A stretch of DNA of 64,000 bases, taken from Lithospermum erythrorhizon (lineage: Eukaryota > Streptophyta > Magnoliopsida > Boraginales > Boraginaceae). Both the position numbers and the translations under genes were made by a program. The stretch's first letter is position 1, and every line of letters begins with the position of its first letter. The stretch lies in contig JADFUC010001736.1 of NCBI GenBank assembly GCA_019722365.1, positions 1-64,000 of the forward strand, given 5' to 3'. The notes under the pieces were generated by a model. It had not been told where the DNA came from, made no database searches, and saw only the letters and a list, made by a program, of their open reading frames with translations. Shown in pieces: positions 49,354 to 60,883 of this stretch.

Positions 49354-50499
49354 TCTACAAAAAATATATAATTATTTAACTAACACCTATTATAATAATA
49401 ATAATAACAATAGTTCTACATAAAACAAATTATTATTTAACTAACACAAATTATTAAAGATTGAAACGAGAGTAATGAGCAAGAAAAATCATATCACTTG
49501 AAAAGCGAAAGAATAAATTAATAATATATAATATACGGTATATATTCTTTAATCAATCACGGTTTATACATGTAAAATTGAGCAAAATAATTGGGCGTTA
49601 TTCAACGCATACTAATCATTAAACATGACGGTATAAATACATAAATTTAATTAAAAAAGTGACGCATCTAAAATTATAAAGATATATATATTTCAAATGT
49701 ATATGACGATATTGCCACATTTATTCCTTTCAATTAATAATATTACGTATACGCAAAGTATAAAAAGTGATTTATGAATACTTCATTATTACCTGCGACA
49801 TTTGACGTGCTTTAGTAGTATCGATGTGAAATTTTGAAAAATTAATACTAATTACTTATTTTTTTTTAATAAATATGTGCCAGATATCATTGGGATTCGC
49901 TCTTTTTAAAAATAGTTTCTATAATATTATTTTCTTATAATTTTGAACATATGCTTTAAGAATAATTAATAATCAAAAGCTTACACCGATATACTTAAAA
50001 CTCACAAATAAAAAAAATTGAGAAAGAGGCTTAATTTCTATTAACTCATAACTTTGTATTTTTAGATGTAAGCGTTAATTTAAGAATTAATAAAGGAAAA
50101 GAAAGTTAAATACAACTATTACGCAGACACTTTTATATACGTTAGCCGATTATATATCAAACAAATCCTATGTCTAACTAATAAAATATGAGTGTAATCA
50201 AATTAATTACGAGTCAAATCGGTTTTTGAATCAATTTCTGAGTTGATTCAAATTGATTTTGCGTTCACTAGTGCGATTCGATTAACGAGTCGGTTATACA
50301 CAATTATTTTTCGAACCGATTATGAATCACTCACGTGATTCGATTTGATTAATGAATCAACTCCCTCCATTTCCTCCGCCTCAAATTGGTCAAAGGTAAC
50401 ATGAAGTTTCAGCTCGATTCAAATTACATCGAATTGAATTTTTTGAGTCGAATCAACCCTCTTTTACATACCTAGTTAAAAGCACTCACTCTAACCTCA

Positions 50500-50640
50500 C
50501 AAACGAACTGATACCAAGCTGTTCTATCACCACAAAATGAAATAATAGAGAAAATGATGACGAAGCACATTTCTCAAGACTAGCAGAACTCCTCCAGGCG
50601 GGGGAGCTTTTATATAGTCAAGAGTACATATATAATTAAA
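50500..50640 (-). repeat. possible copia LTR end and primer-binding site
   Basis: Minus strand: a TATA box (gactatataaaagctcc near 50615), then ...GATAGAACA followed by GCTTGGTATCAG (50507-50519), which resembles an initiator-Met primer site at the end of an LTR. The remaining LTR would run toward 51700 but its far end was not found. No pol sequence is nearby. Confidence 0.3.
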
Positions 50641-52110
50641 CTCATGCAGACTTGATGGGGTGCATATAAATTCAAATAAATTCATTTTCAAAACACAAAA
50701 TTTTGACCATTTTATCTTTAACTAATTTATATGAAGCCGCCAAGTTTAAATCATAACAAACACATCAAGTATTTATTGGGTGTCAAATGATATAGAGTGA
50801 ATTTACATTTCCAACGCATGGAACACGGGGTGAAAATGCATACCAACCCTACATTTCATTTGCTCAAAGTATATAATTACCACTTCATAATTTTTTTCAT
50901 AATTTCAAGCGAACAAATAAAGCATACGTTGGATATGTATATCGACCATATAATGCGTTTGTTGGATATGCAAATGCACCTACCATGTATATGCTCATTT
51001 TTATTTTCTCAATTTTCACACTTTTTTGTTAATATTCATAAATCAATTTTTTTTTCTATTTTCACAAAATATTTGTTATGAATTGACATTATTTTCTATT
51101 CTATAATAATTTTAAATTTTTTGTTCATTATTTATATTAATATTTTAAGAATTTTAAAGTTAATGTGCATCATGATGGGTATATTAATATTAAAATTAAT
51201 ATTTATCATGTTAAGTCTTTTTGTTAATTTTTAAAATATTGAATTTGTTAATATTTATAATGTTAAATTATGTCAAAATATTACATTATTTAGGTTCATT
51301 GTTAATTATTAATATATTAATGTTAAATTATGTCAAAATTATGTTAATGTGAAGAACATTGTGTAAAAAATATTAAACTTATTGTTATTATATTTTAATT
51401 TTTTATTAATAATATGTATCATGGTCCATTTTGTGTTAATATATATCACAATAAATCTCAACTTAATTAAGTATATTAATTATGTTGAATTCTTATTACA
51501 AAATATTAATATCAACAAATTAGGCCGAACACGTGGTTCATGGGTTCATATAGGCTCAAGCTTCATATACATTGTGTGTTGGGTTGTTATGGAAACCAAC
51601 TCACGAATATTTGTTCATTGTACTCAACCAACAAATACACTATTTGCTCGCTATACAACCGAGCCCACATTTTAAGGCTCTCGCTGACAACATTCGCTAA
51701 GATCAATTTTTATTTATATTAATCACCACATTTCGAAATAGAGTATAAACATTTTCCAACCCACACTTCTTGCGGTGGGTAGAAATAAAATTGTCAAAAT
51801 TTTGTATCTTGAAAATTAAGGTCTTGGAAATAGAGTTTGCCAGACTTAGATCAATAATATAGTGAATATTTTCCGAATCCACTTCAATGTGGGACTGCTT
51901 CCATCTCTTCATCACATCCTCAGTCACCAAAGTTGCATTCAATACATATATATCCACAAATATCTCGCAATTGAAACTCTTAATACATATGAATAATTGA
52001 ATATATAATGAGACAGTTGCACAACAACATATAAAATCAACAATGAACAGATAAACCAAATCTGAAAAGCAGAAAGAATGTGGTTGTATTAATGAACTCT
52101 CTCATCTTTT
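50641..52110. other. AT-rich interval downstream of the MATE gene
   Basis: Very AT-rich, with repeated 'ttaatatt...aatgttaaattatgtcaaaat' words at 51240-51360. A minus-strand open frame at 51703-52059 (VTEDVMKRWKQSHIEV) has no domain I recognise and may derive from a transposon. The MATE 3' untranslated region should lie just left of 52115. Confidence 0.35.
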
Positions 52111-52114
52111 ACTT

Positions 52115-55100
52115 TTAGCTCATGTTGGTAATTGTACTCGTGCTTGTTTCTCCTCCCCAGTGTTTTATTCTATCTCCAGCTATGGATGCCTGCAAAATCA
52201 GAGATATTTTAGTCCCCCAACCACAAAGATTAATAAATCAGTGATCCTATTGAAAAATATACATTCTTAACTAGTAAATGAGATTTTAAATTAAATTATT
52301 ATTGGCTAGACTCATTGGCTAGCTAGTGGAGTAATTCAATATTCTCATACATGAAACTATAATTACTTGTCTTATAAATTAACGTCTGTTTCAATAAGTA
52401 TGATTTATACAAAGTTTATCAATCTAGTTGCTTTTATTTTTACATATGAACAAATATAAACCCAATTAATTAATTACTTATACCTCTTGGTTCCAATTGG
52501 TTTTATAGAGCATCCAAATCAAGACAAAGGTCTGAGTAGTTGTACCAAAGAGCATGCCATACCAGATGCCCTGCAAACCATTGATATTAATTAATTCAAA
52601 GAATTGTTATAGAAATTGTTAAGAAGATTTGATTTCTAAATTATTTGATCATTTCACCTCAACATTAATTCATAATCTTTTATCATCAAGAACACAATCT
52701 ATCCAATAACAAAACGATACTTCCTCCAAATTTTTTACTTGTCATTTTAGAATTATACACACAAATTAAGAAGAAGAAAAGTACCAAAATCAGAATAAAA
52801 ACGTAGAACGATAATTAATCAAACTATATTATTAATGCATTGGAGCACTTCAATAATAAAAATAAATAAATAAAATAACATTAAAAATATAAAAGTATAA
52901 TTTTCTATGCTAGAATGATAAGTAAAAATATCTAAAATTTTCAAAAATGAAATCTATTAAATAATTTTGTATTTGAAGGAATGCAGTACTGTATATATGT
53001 AGAATGGAAGTTACTACCTTAACATCCATGTCCAAAACAAAGCCCAGGAATAAGCCCAAAGGGAGCCCAAGAATATAGTAGCAAACAATATTTACATATG
53101 CTACATAAGCTTGCCACCCAGCTCCAACAGCCACCCCTGTCATTATCAAAGATGATTTAAGAGTATTTTATCGAAACACTTTTATTTCAATCTATACCAC
53201 TTCAAGAGGAAATATCATAAAATAACATTCTCATTTCAGTTTAATAGGAAGTTTTGTCTAATCATGTTAAAAGATTAATTTTGACTCTAATAAATCAATC
53301 TTACTTGATTACAATATTTTAAAATATTGAAAACGTTGGCATACACATGCATGTGTGAGGTATATAATACGACATTATATGAACGAATTATTACTTCAAA
53401 AGTAGATGAAAGGGACTAAAACTGACAAACCAGAGAGTGTAGGCTGAAGAACATTAACGATAATGCTGATGCATAGCAATGGAGTGAGATCATATACAAG
53501 ATCTTGAACTTCTTTGCTTTCAGCAAAGAATGCTGGAAATTGATCTCTTGTAATCATGAAAAAAAGTGCTATGAAAAATCCAAATAACAGAGAACTCAGT
53601 GTGACTACAACCACTGAGAACTTTGTCTTCTTTGGATGGCCTGCTCCTAGCTCATTTGAGACCCTGACACTGCACAATCATTTATAATACTTTTTGTTAC
53701 TGTATGATTTATAGATTAATGAAGCTAATATAAATAAATAAGTTGTTAAAGATTACATATGTTACGCAGAGGCCGTACCTTATTGCTGCATTGAGTCCAA
53801 AAGCCAAGGCTATTACCCAGCCAACTATGTTAAAACTGCAATAATATGGAAATAATGAAAGGAAAATAATTGGAAGTTTTCTATATTGACTTCATGCTAA
53901 TTGTTGAGGTAATTTCCAATTTGATCCTAAATAGGAGCACTAAGTTACAATTTAGCCACAGCTAATTACAATATTGTATATTAGTTAGTGACATAAAAGT
54001 TGCAATAGATTTTTTCCGAAAGTGACAAATATTGCACATGTATCCAGCCTTATTTTTAAAGTTAAAAACAAGAACGAATGTTCAATATTTGAACAATTTC
54101 CTGTACTAATAATCTACAATAGTATAATTATCTGAGACTAAACTGCCACTTAATTCTACTTATCTGAAATCAAATCGATAATTACCTCTAACAATGTGAC
54201 CAATCAAAGACTATAACTTACCATATGGAGAAGGCACCTACAGCAACCTCAGCATTCTTCAAGTAACCAGCAAATAAAACCAATGCAGTGTAGTACCAAT
54301 TCTCTAAGCTGAGTTAAGTATCAATAAATAGTTATTTATATATGGCGGTTAAAATGCATTCATAATTTGTACTAATAAACTTCACGAAGAAAAGGCTACT
54401 TTATTTTATTTTAGGTGATAATATGAAGAACGGTTACGGTTCATTAATTATTTATGTATTCAAAGCTTCTTGGCATATACGGAGTATATAGTAAGTTCTT
54501 TTGAGTTCAGGAAATTGCATAATTTTCGGTTGAACAATAATACTGGAATTTTCTTTTGCATGCTTCATGTTTGATATGTGTTGATATTTTTATTAGTCGT
54601 TGGAAATATGGTCTCGTTTTTTCTTCTATGTTTTTCTACTAAACAATAATAATTATCATGCCGAGCGAATTGAAGCGAAAAAAATGTCCATAGGTATTAG
54701 GTAGAGCTTATGAATGATTAATTGATTTGTTTCATGATCAAAACATGTACGGAGTACATCACAATCATTGATGATCTATTATTGTTATTCAGGACCAATC
54801 TAACTGTAACCTTTTGTTTCCTATTGTTTTGGACTTTACTGAACTACGCATGTCTTGAATCATAATTATTATTCAGGACCAATTCATATTGTTTAATTTA
54901 TTCTTATTTAAATGATTATTGAATACTCAAATAATATTTATTTTTTAAGAAAAATTCTTTAATCCATTTTTAGTAATTAATGCTTTGAAATCAAAATACA
55001 TTTGAAATACTATACTCTCTCCAATCCACTTTTAATTGTGTTTGATTTTTTTGAAATTAAACTTTGAACATCAATTATTAATTATTCCTTATTCTAAAAA

Positions 55101-58100
55101 ATATAAAATTTATATAATTGGATTCATCTTTTTAAAACACTTTCATAATATTAATTTTTTAGTAATATAATTAAAGAGTAATTGAAAAATCAAAAATTTG
55201 TCTCGAGCATGCAATGTAGCTTAATTAAAATGGATCACGGAGTAATCCGTATAATATCAGATATCTTAGTATCACTATATTTCAATATCAAGAATATATA
55301 TAAAAAGTTTGAATAAGGGTTGTGTTTATATCATTTTCACACTATTAATTATTAAATTACCACATTCTATCTAAAAATCTAAAAGTTGTGAGTTCTAATA
55401 GTAATTACTATTATTTCCTCCATTTTTTTATTTACTGGCTGTGATATCGGCGTAACTTCACTATCAATTATTCTTAAACTATATGTTCAAAAAAATTATA
55501 AGAAAATAATATTTAAACACAAAGATGAATCTAATGATATAACTTTTATATTTATTAAAATAATAAGTAATTAGTAATTAATGGTCAAAGTTTCACATCG
55601 ATATACTAAAAACGTCAAATAAAAAAATGGAGGTAGTATTAAGTATTCATCATACTTTATACTTGCACATACGTAAGATTATCAATTGAAAGGGAAATCT
55701 ACTCAAATTAACACATATATATCATATACATTGGCTACACATATATATATATTTTATAATCACATACGCATCCTAATTTTCTTTTTAACTAACTTTATTT
55801 ATTTATCTTTAATGCATGTTTAATGATTCAAAAAGATATGTATCAATAACACAATTATTTTTGCTCAATTTTACTTGTATAACTTTCATGATTCAATTCA
55901 AGAATACGTCATATATTATATATTATTAATTTATTACCTTTTCTCATCATATGTCATTTTCAATCTTTAATAATTTGTATTAGTTAAATAATAATATGTT
56001 TATTTTAGAATTATCATATTATTATTATTATTATTATAATAGATTTTAGTTAAATAATCATATATTTTTTGTAGTTATTATTATTATTTATTACTCCCTC
56101 CGTTCCTTGATACTTGTCTTTCTAGGTCAATTTTTTGTTTCAAATTACTTGTCTTTCTAGCATAGAAAATTATAATTCTACATTTTCAATGTACTTTTTT
56201 GCCTGAAGTTTTTCTGCCAAATTATCAACCAACCAATGATATAATTTCCTCAAATTAATTATCATTCTACATTTTCACTGCATTTTTGACTATTTTTTCA
56301 GCTGCCCCTTAATCTACGTGCAAAATGAATGTGAAGACAACTAAAAGCGGAAAAGAGATTATTATGTAGAATTATTGTTATTATTATTATAATATGAATT
56401 AGTTAAATCATATGATTTGAGTAGAATTATTATTATTATTATATTATTATTATTAATATCATTGCTTAATTTCATGCTATATGAATTTTATATAATGTGT
56501 CCACAAAATTTAAATTTGGTACTTTTAAAATCATACTAATTTAACCGACATAAGCAATTAATTCGATGATACAATAGTAATGATCAATTCGGTCAATATG
56601 ATTTTAATCGTAGACATCAAATTGTTAAAGCAATATTTGTATCTCTTTGACATCTCGCCTCAGATAAAGATCTATCTAATATTATCGATTTTTATTTTTA
56701 TTTTTATATTATATTTAAAGAGTTATTTTGTGATCAAAATATCCCTTCAAAAAATAAAAATATTAATTAGAAAAAAATCAAAAGAATGTAAGTTTTTACA
56801 CGCTTAGAATCTTAATTTAATTAAACATAAAAAAGATATCAAATATTTGAGAATGACATACGTCATGTGACGTGACGCCTATTTTACTAGTATTATAAAA
56901 AGGTTTCATGCCCGCCACCCATGGTCATAATGCTTTTTGGTGTCGATCATGCAGCCTTTTTCAATTTTTTTACTGTTTCCCTTTTTTTTGAAACTCGATT
57001 ATTTAATAAACTCTTAGGGGAGCAATATTTCTTTTCGTCGTGTCTCTCTACTGGGATGGCTTTATTTAATAAACTCCCCGAGATAATATTTTCTACTGTG
57101 TCTCGACTCGTGATGGGCGCTAAATTAATACCCATGCTGCCTCTTTTTCATTTTAACTTGGATAAACTAACAATCGACAAGCGGTCATACGCAGTAAGGG
57201 GAAGCGTTTGGATTTCTTTTTTTCTTTTGCAATCTATAGTATTATATATATTAAAAGAGTCATATGCGCTGACATACACGCGCTGACATACGCTTACACA
57301 CACGTGGCTACTTTTGCTATTTTTTTCCTTTTTTTTTTGAAAACTACATAAATTTAATACTGATTATTTAATAAATTCTCTAAGATAATATTTTTGACTG
57401 CCTCTAATTCTGGAATACGGTGCTAAATTAATAATCGTGTTTTTTTTCTCGCTCCTTTTTTCTATTTTTTTATTTGTAATTATTAACTACAGTAGGGAAA
57501 ATCGGAGCAATTAATACTGACATTTAATATAACTCTCTCAAGATATTAGAGCTTTTAGTTGTTAGACTTCTAAATTAATAATTCATGCTGCTCCTTTTTT
57601 GCAATTACCAAATACATACATTAGAAATTCGATAAATTAATACTGACATTTAATAAACTCTCAACATAATAGTTTTCGTCATTCCACTGATGTGCTTAAA
57701 TTAATAATTCGCTAAAATTATAAGATAGTATATTTTTGATAATTAATCTGTTTTCAAGAACTCCAACTTTAATTTAACTTAATTTTTATGTCATGTTTTA
57801 TCAGCCATGCTGACATTATTCGCTAAAAATTATAAAATAATACATTTTGATAATTCAACCAAGTTTCTAAGAAACTCCAACTTTAATTGAACCACTTTAC
57901 GCCATTGCCGTAATGTCAGGCGATTACTAATTACCGCAATGATCATTATTTCAAAAACTTCATATCTAGACGAAGCTTGCGTTAAATATTACAAACCATC
58001 GCTGACGGTTGTTAATCTTTAATTGTGATTATAACAAGCAATAATGTATTTAGATTAATAATATTTTATCTCCCTAAATAACTAATAATCACACACAAAA

Positions 58101-60883
58101 AAAGTGTTAATGAGAAATCTAATCAAGTATGTATATGAATCATTAGAAGTCAATTCATTTAAATAAACTAATACTCGGTCGTAGTATATGAGAAATCTAA
58201 TCAAATCTCAGAATGAAGTATATGTCGACAACTGTTGTCGACGTAGACTTTGGACAAAAATCATCGCCTAAGAAAGATCTGTTTTTGGAATACATGCTTC
58301 ATTTATTGTTGACAATTGACTCTCACTCGGTAGGTATTTGATAATACTTTAAAAAAGTTTGGTCAGAAATTAAAGAAAAGAAGTAGCCAGATAAGATTAA
58401 AGATATTGAAAATAGACATTTCACATTGATGTGGCATAGCACAGAATTCACGTGGATTGAAAACTAAATTCCGCAAAATGAGATATTAAATAAGACAAAT
58501 TAAAAATAAGTTCAAATTTGACAGTTGAGATTTTTTATATGGGTATAATAATAAGAGTGTATATTATGGGCTATATTTTTCTTGGAAAATAACTTAGTAA
58601 TTTGGAAAATGACATAATAAAACTGATTTCTTATATACAAAGGTTGTCATCACATGTTTTAACATGTTGTAGAAATGGTCGTCATTATCAAATACCATGT
58701 TGTAGAAATTATCACTAATCAATGATAAAAAAAATAATGGATATCAAATTACCAATTTTATATTATTAGGTGTTATCTATACCACATTTTTATTAATATG
58801 ATGGAGGATCAAATTGCATATATGAAAGCAAAAAAAATGCTTTGAACTACTTAATTGTGATTTCAATAATGATAGTTTTTTAAAATTATACCATCTCATT
58901 TCTTAAGATTATTTTTCATTAATCAAAATTAATGTTCCCTTTTTAATTATTTTTTTTATCCATTTACACATTAAAAAAGAATCAAATAAGATATCAAAAT
59001 ATAAAACGACACCACTAAACTATATTATTTGGCCTATTGACAATTTAATAACAAAGATATAATAAAATTTAAATTATAATTTTTACAGTTAAAAAATAGT
59101 TAATTTAAAATAAAAAAATCGATCTAAAAGTTACAATTAAAAATGAAAAGCGACTAAAATTTACGTTCTCGATTCACATCTTTTGAGAGACATGTGGAGA
59201 TCAGTCAACGACATTCAATCATTCATCAAACACTAGTAAAGAAGTAGTTAGAAACTTACCAAAGCATTGCTGCAGATGATAGAGATAGGCTAACAAAGCC
59301 CCATAGATTTTCAAATGCTCTCCAAGAAAACCCTGTCCAAGCTTCACCAAAACTACCACTGTAGAGTATGTAAAGCAACTGAACAACCACCAAAAACCAC
59401 CAAGATAGATTCAGAACCGCCGCCGCCCCCGCCATTCCCCAGCCTAGTTTTATCATCAACAACCAGCTAAAGATAACATGCAACAAAAGAGCCACTCCAG
59501 ATACCACTGCCATAACCATTATTTTGCTTTGAGCTTGAAGAAATTTCATGATAGGGAAATTCAATGCATAGGCAAAGAGTTGTGGTATCATCCATATTGC
59601 AAACTTTCCTGCATATCTTGATATATCTGGTGTTTGTCCAATGAATCTCAAAATTGAAGCTGCAAATATGTAAAGAAACATTATTGGTATTGCTGAAGAA
59701 ATTAGAATTATCCATGATCTTTGGATGTAAATTCCTAGCATGTTAATTTGTCCTGCCCCATAAGCTTGTCCACAAAGTGTCTCCAGGGCACTTCCCATGC
59801 CCAACATAACGCCAAAAGCAAAACCACCAAATTAAAAATAATATTGTAAGTTTTGAGGACCATATTATCTTTATTTCCTAAAGAGGTTATCAAGTTTATT
59901 TGCATTTCTAATATGATAGATGCGTTACAATAAGGTATGGTAATTTATTTTTGTTCTTTAATTCTTAGTCACCACTTTCGATAGCATACTAATACCATTG
60001 TAGGTTACCTTCCAAAATACTTTCTTTCTTAATGCTTTTGTCTGTACATTGTTCAATTCTTTTGCTTTTTAGTGCAATATAACAAGTTGATTTATTTTAT
60101 CTAAAACAAGAAAATGATGAACTAAACCGCATAATAATTTAATGAGTGGTAAACAACATAAACGATCTAATGATGAGGTGGTAAAATAATTTTGTCTTGA
60201 CAAAACACATCTGAAATACATACTACAACATTATTATTAATATATTTCATGCTAGTTTTTATCTTAGTTAAAAAAACTTGGCAAAACATTGATTTTAAAT
60301 ATCTACCAACCATGAAAAATTAACTAGGTAGTTAACAACAATAGTAGTCTCTCGATCAATTTTAATTCTTGCTACTATGCCATTCTTGATTCAAAAGAGT
60401 TTACATATAATGAAAATCTCATATTTCAAATCAATGAATGTTCGAGGTAACTAATAAGAAGAGTCGATAAATTAAAATTTCAATAACAAAAAATGTTTCG
60501 AGTTAAAATTTGAGATGACCCAAGCTCGAAATTCATACCATAACGCCAAAGGCAAAACCACCAATAACAGAGTTTTCAAGGGAGATGGAAGCAAGTTCAA
60601 GTGTTCCAACATGGCCAGCAAGGACTTGAGTTATGGCTCCCATGGAGTATTGACATAATATGGTGAAGATAGCTGGACCAGCAAGGTACCATAACATCAA
60701 CGACTCGATATAGAAGTTCTTGAAAAAATCACTCATGCTTGTGATTGGCTCCATATCTTCTCCATCTAGAGTGAAATTTTTAGAAATCGCGGTCATCGGT
60801 TGATTTATAGAGGATTTATCTGATATGTTATTGATACTTTCATCTTGAGTATTGGTTAGAAGAGGAAGATTGGCTTGCTCCAT
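52115..60883 (-). CDS. MATE efflux transporter (DETOXIFICATION family), first splice junction abnormal
   Basis: Eight exons: 60539-60883, 59260-59804, 54222-54308, 53779-53835, 53431-53669, 53018-53136, 52484-52570 and 52115-52189, together 517 codons plus stop. Exons 2-8 join in phase through GT..AG borders. MATE proteins export secondary metabolites or organic cations against H+ or Na+, usually at the tonoplast or plasma membrane. Twelve membrane segments are expected; signatures seen include LWYLAGPAIFTILCQYSMG, GSALETLCGQAYGAGQ, FLQAQSKIMVMA, VRVSNELGAGHPKKTKFSV and GVAVGAGWQAYVAYVNI. The sequence is most like the Arabidopsis DTX27-DTX35 group; the substrate is unknown. The donor after exon 1 (ATG|GTATGA) is good, but no AG precedes LGMGSALET: the 26 bases there repeat the end of exon 1, with an in-frame TAA just before. 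The 5-kb second intron is filled with repeats. Confidence 0.88.
52715..52930 (+). mobile_element. MITE family 1, copy D (intron 6 of the MATE gene)
   Basis: 'acgtagaacgataattaatc', 'aaagtataattttctatgct' and ends 'cttcctccaaattttttact' / 'agaatgataagtaaaaat'. It lies between MATE exons 6 and 7. Confidence 0.55.
55010..55250 (+). mobile_element. MITE family 2, copy 2 (MATE intron 2)
   Basis: Inverted ends 'ctctccaatccacttttaat' and 'ttaattaaaatggatcacgg'; interior 'aaaatttatataattggatt'. About 240 bp, non-coding. Confidence 0.6.
55405..55640 (+). mobile_element. MITE with 'cctccatttttttattt' ends (MATE intron 2)
   Basis: Inverted ends 'tttcctccatttttttattt' and 'aaataaaaaaatggaggtag' enclose about 235 bp. 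A diverged version of the same insertion is recognisable in the inverted duplicate around 49.80-50.03 kb. Confidence 0.6.
56094..56350 (-). mobile_element. MITE family 1, copy E
   Basis: Best preserved copy: it starts CTCCCTCCGTTCCTTGATAC and carries 'cttgtctttctagcatagaa' and 'aattatcattctacattttc', ending 'gaagacaactaaaagcgg'. Confidence 0.7.
56990..57720 (+). repeat. diverged tandem repeat, about five units
   Basis: A unit of the form 'ttaatactgacatttaataaactctc ... agataatatttt ... gctaaattaataattc(a)tgctgctccttttt' recurs at about 56990, 57065, 57350, 57511 and 57636, with variable spacing of 75-290 bp. A related pair ('ttcgctaaaattataa ... gaactccaactttaatt') follows at 57712-57790 and 57823-57895. 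An open frame at 56921-57286 falls inside and is not a gene. Confidence 0.5.
58905..59155 (+). mobile_element. MITE family 1, copy F (diverged; MATE intron 2)
   Basis: 'ttatccatttacacattaaa', 'aactatattatttggcctat', 'gacaatttaataacaaagat' and 'aaaatcgatctaaaagttac' parallel copy A at 6255. It is the most diverged copy. Confidence 0.5.
59805..59830 (-). repeat. 26-bp copy of the end of MATE exon 1, placed directly before exon 2
   Basis: Identical at 25 of 26 bases to 60539-60564, the last 26 bases of exon 1 (coding GGFAFGVM). The second copy runs straight into exon 2 (LGMGSAL) as in a spliced transcript. There is no AG acceptor at the join. Confidence 0.9.

Larger units (their letters stand above)
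47560..50170 (-). repeat. dispersed repeat, copy 1 (interrupted by a Pack-MULE); inverted copy in the MATE intron
   Basis: Apart from the 1.26-kb insertion at 47761-49020, this block matches the reverse complement of 55255-56610 nearly end to end: 'atcgaattaatt', an (AAT)n tract, 'attctactcaaatcatatga', the family-1 MITE, a second (AAT)n tract, 'atttaactaa', 'attaaagattgaaa', 'aaattgagcaaaa', 'acgtat', 'tgaatactt', 'tagtatatcgatgtgaaa' and 'tattattttcttataatttt'. Nested MITEs and microsatellites are shared, so they predate the duplication. Confidence 0.65.
55255..56890 (+). repeat. dispersed repeat, copy 2 (empty-site copy), with Helitron-like 3' end
   Basis: 55255-56610 is the inverted counterpart of 47560-50170 without the Pack-MULE. 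The repeat continues to a CTAG|T end at 56887-56890. It is preceded by the palindrome ACGTCATGTGACGT (about 56860-56873), roughly 12 bases before the end, which looks like a Helitron 3' hairpin. The segment 56600-56890 matches 43632-43935 inverted. The 5' end (expected TC) was not identified. Confidence 0.5.

Noticed and set aside
56921..57286. 121-codon open frame starting MVIMLFGVDHAAF
   Set aside because: It runs through the tandem repeat units and changes with them; no protein similarity.
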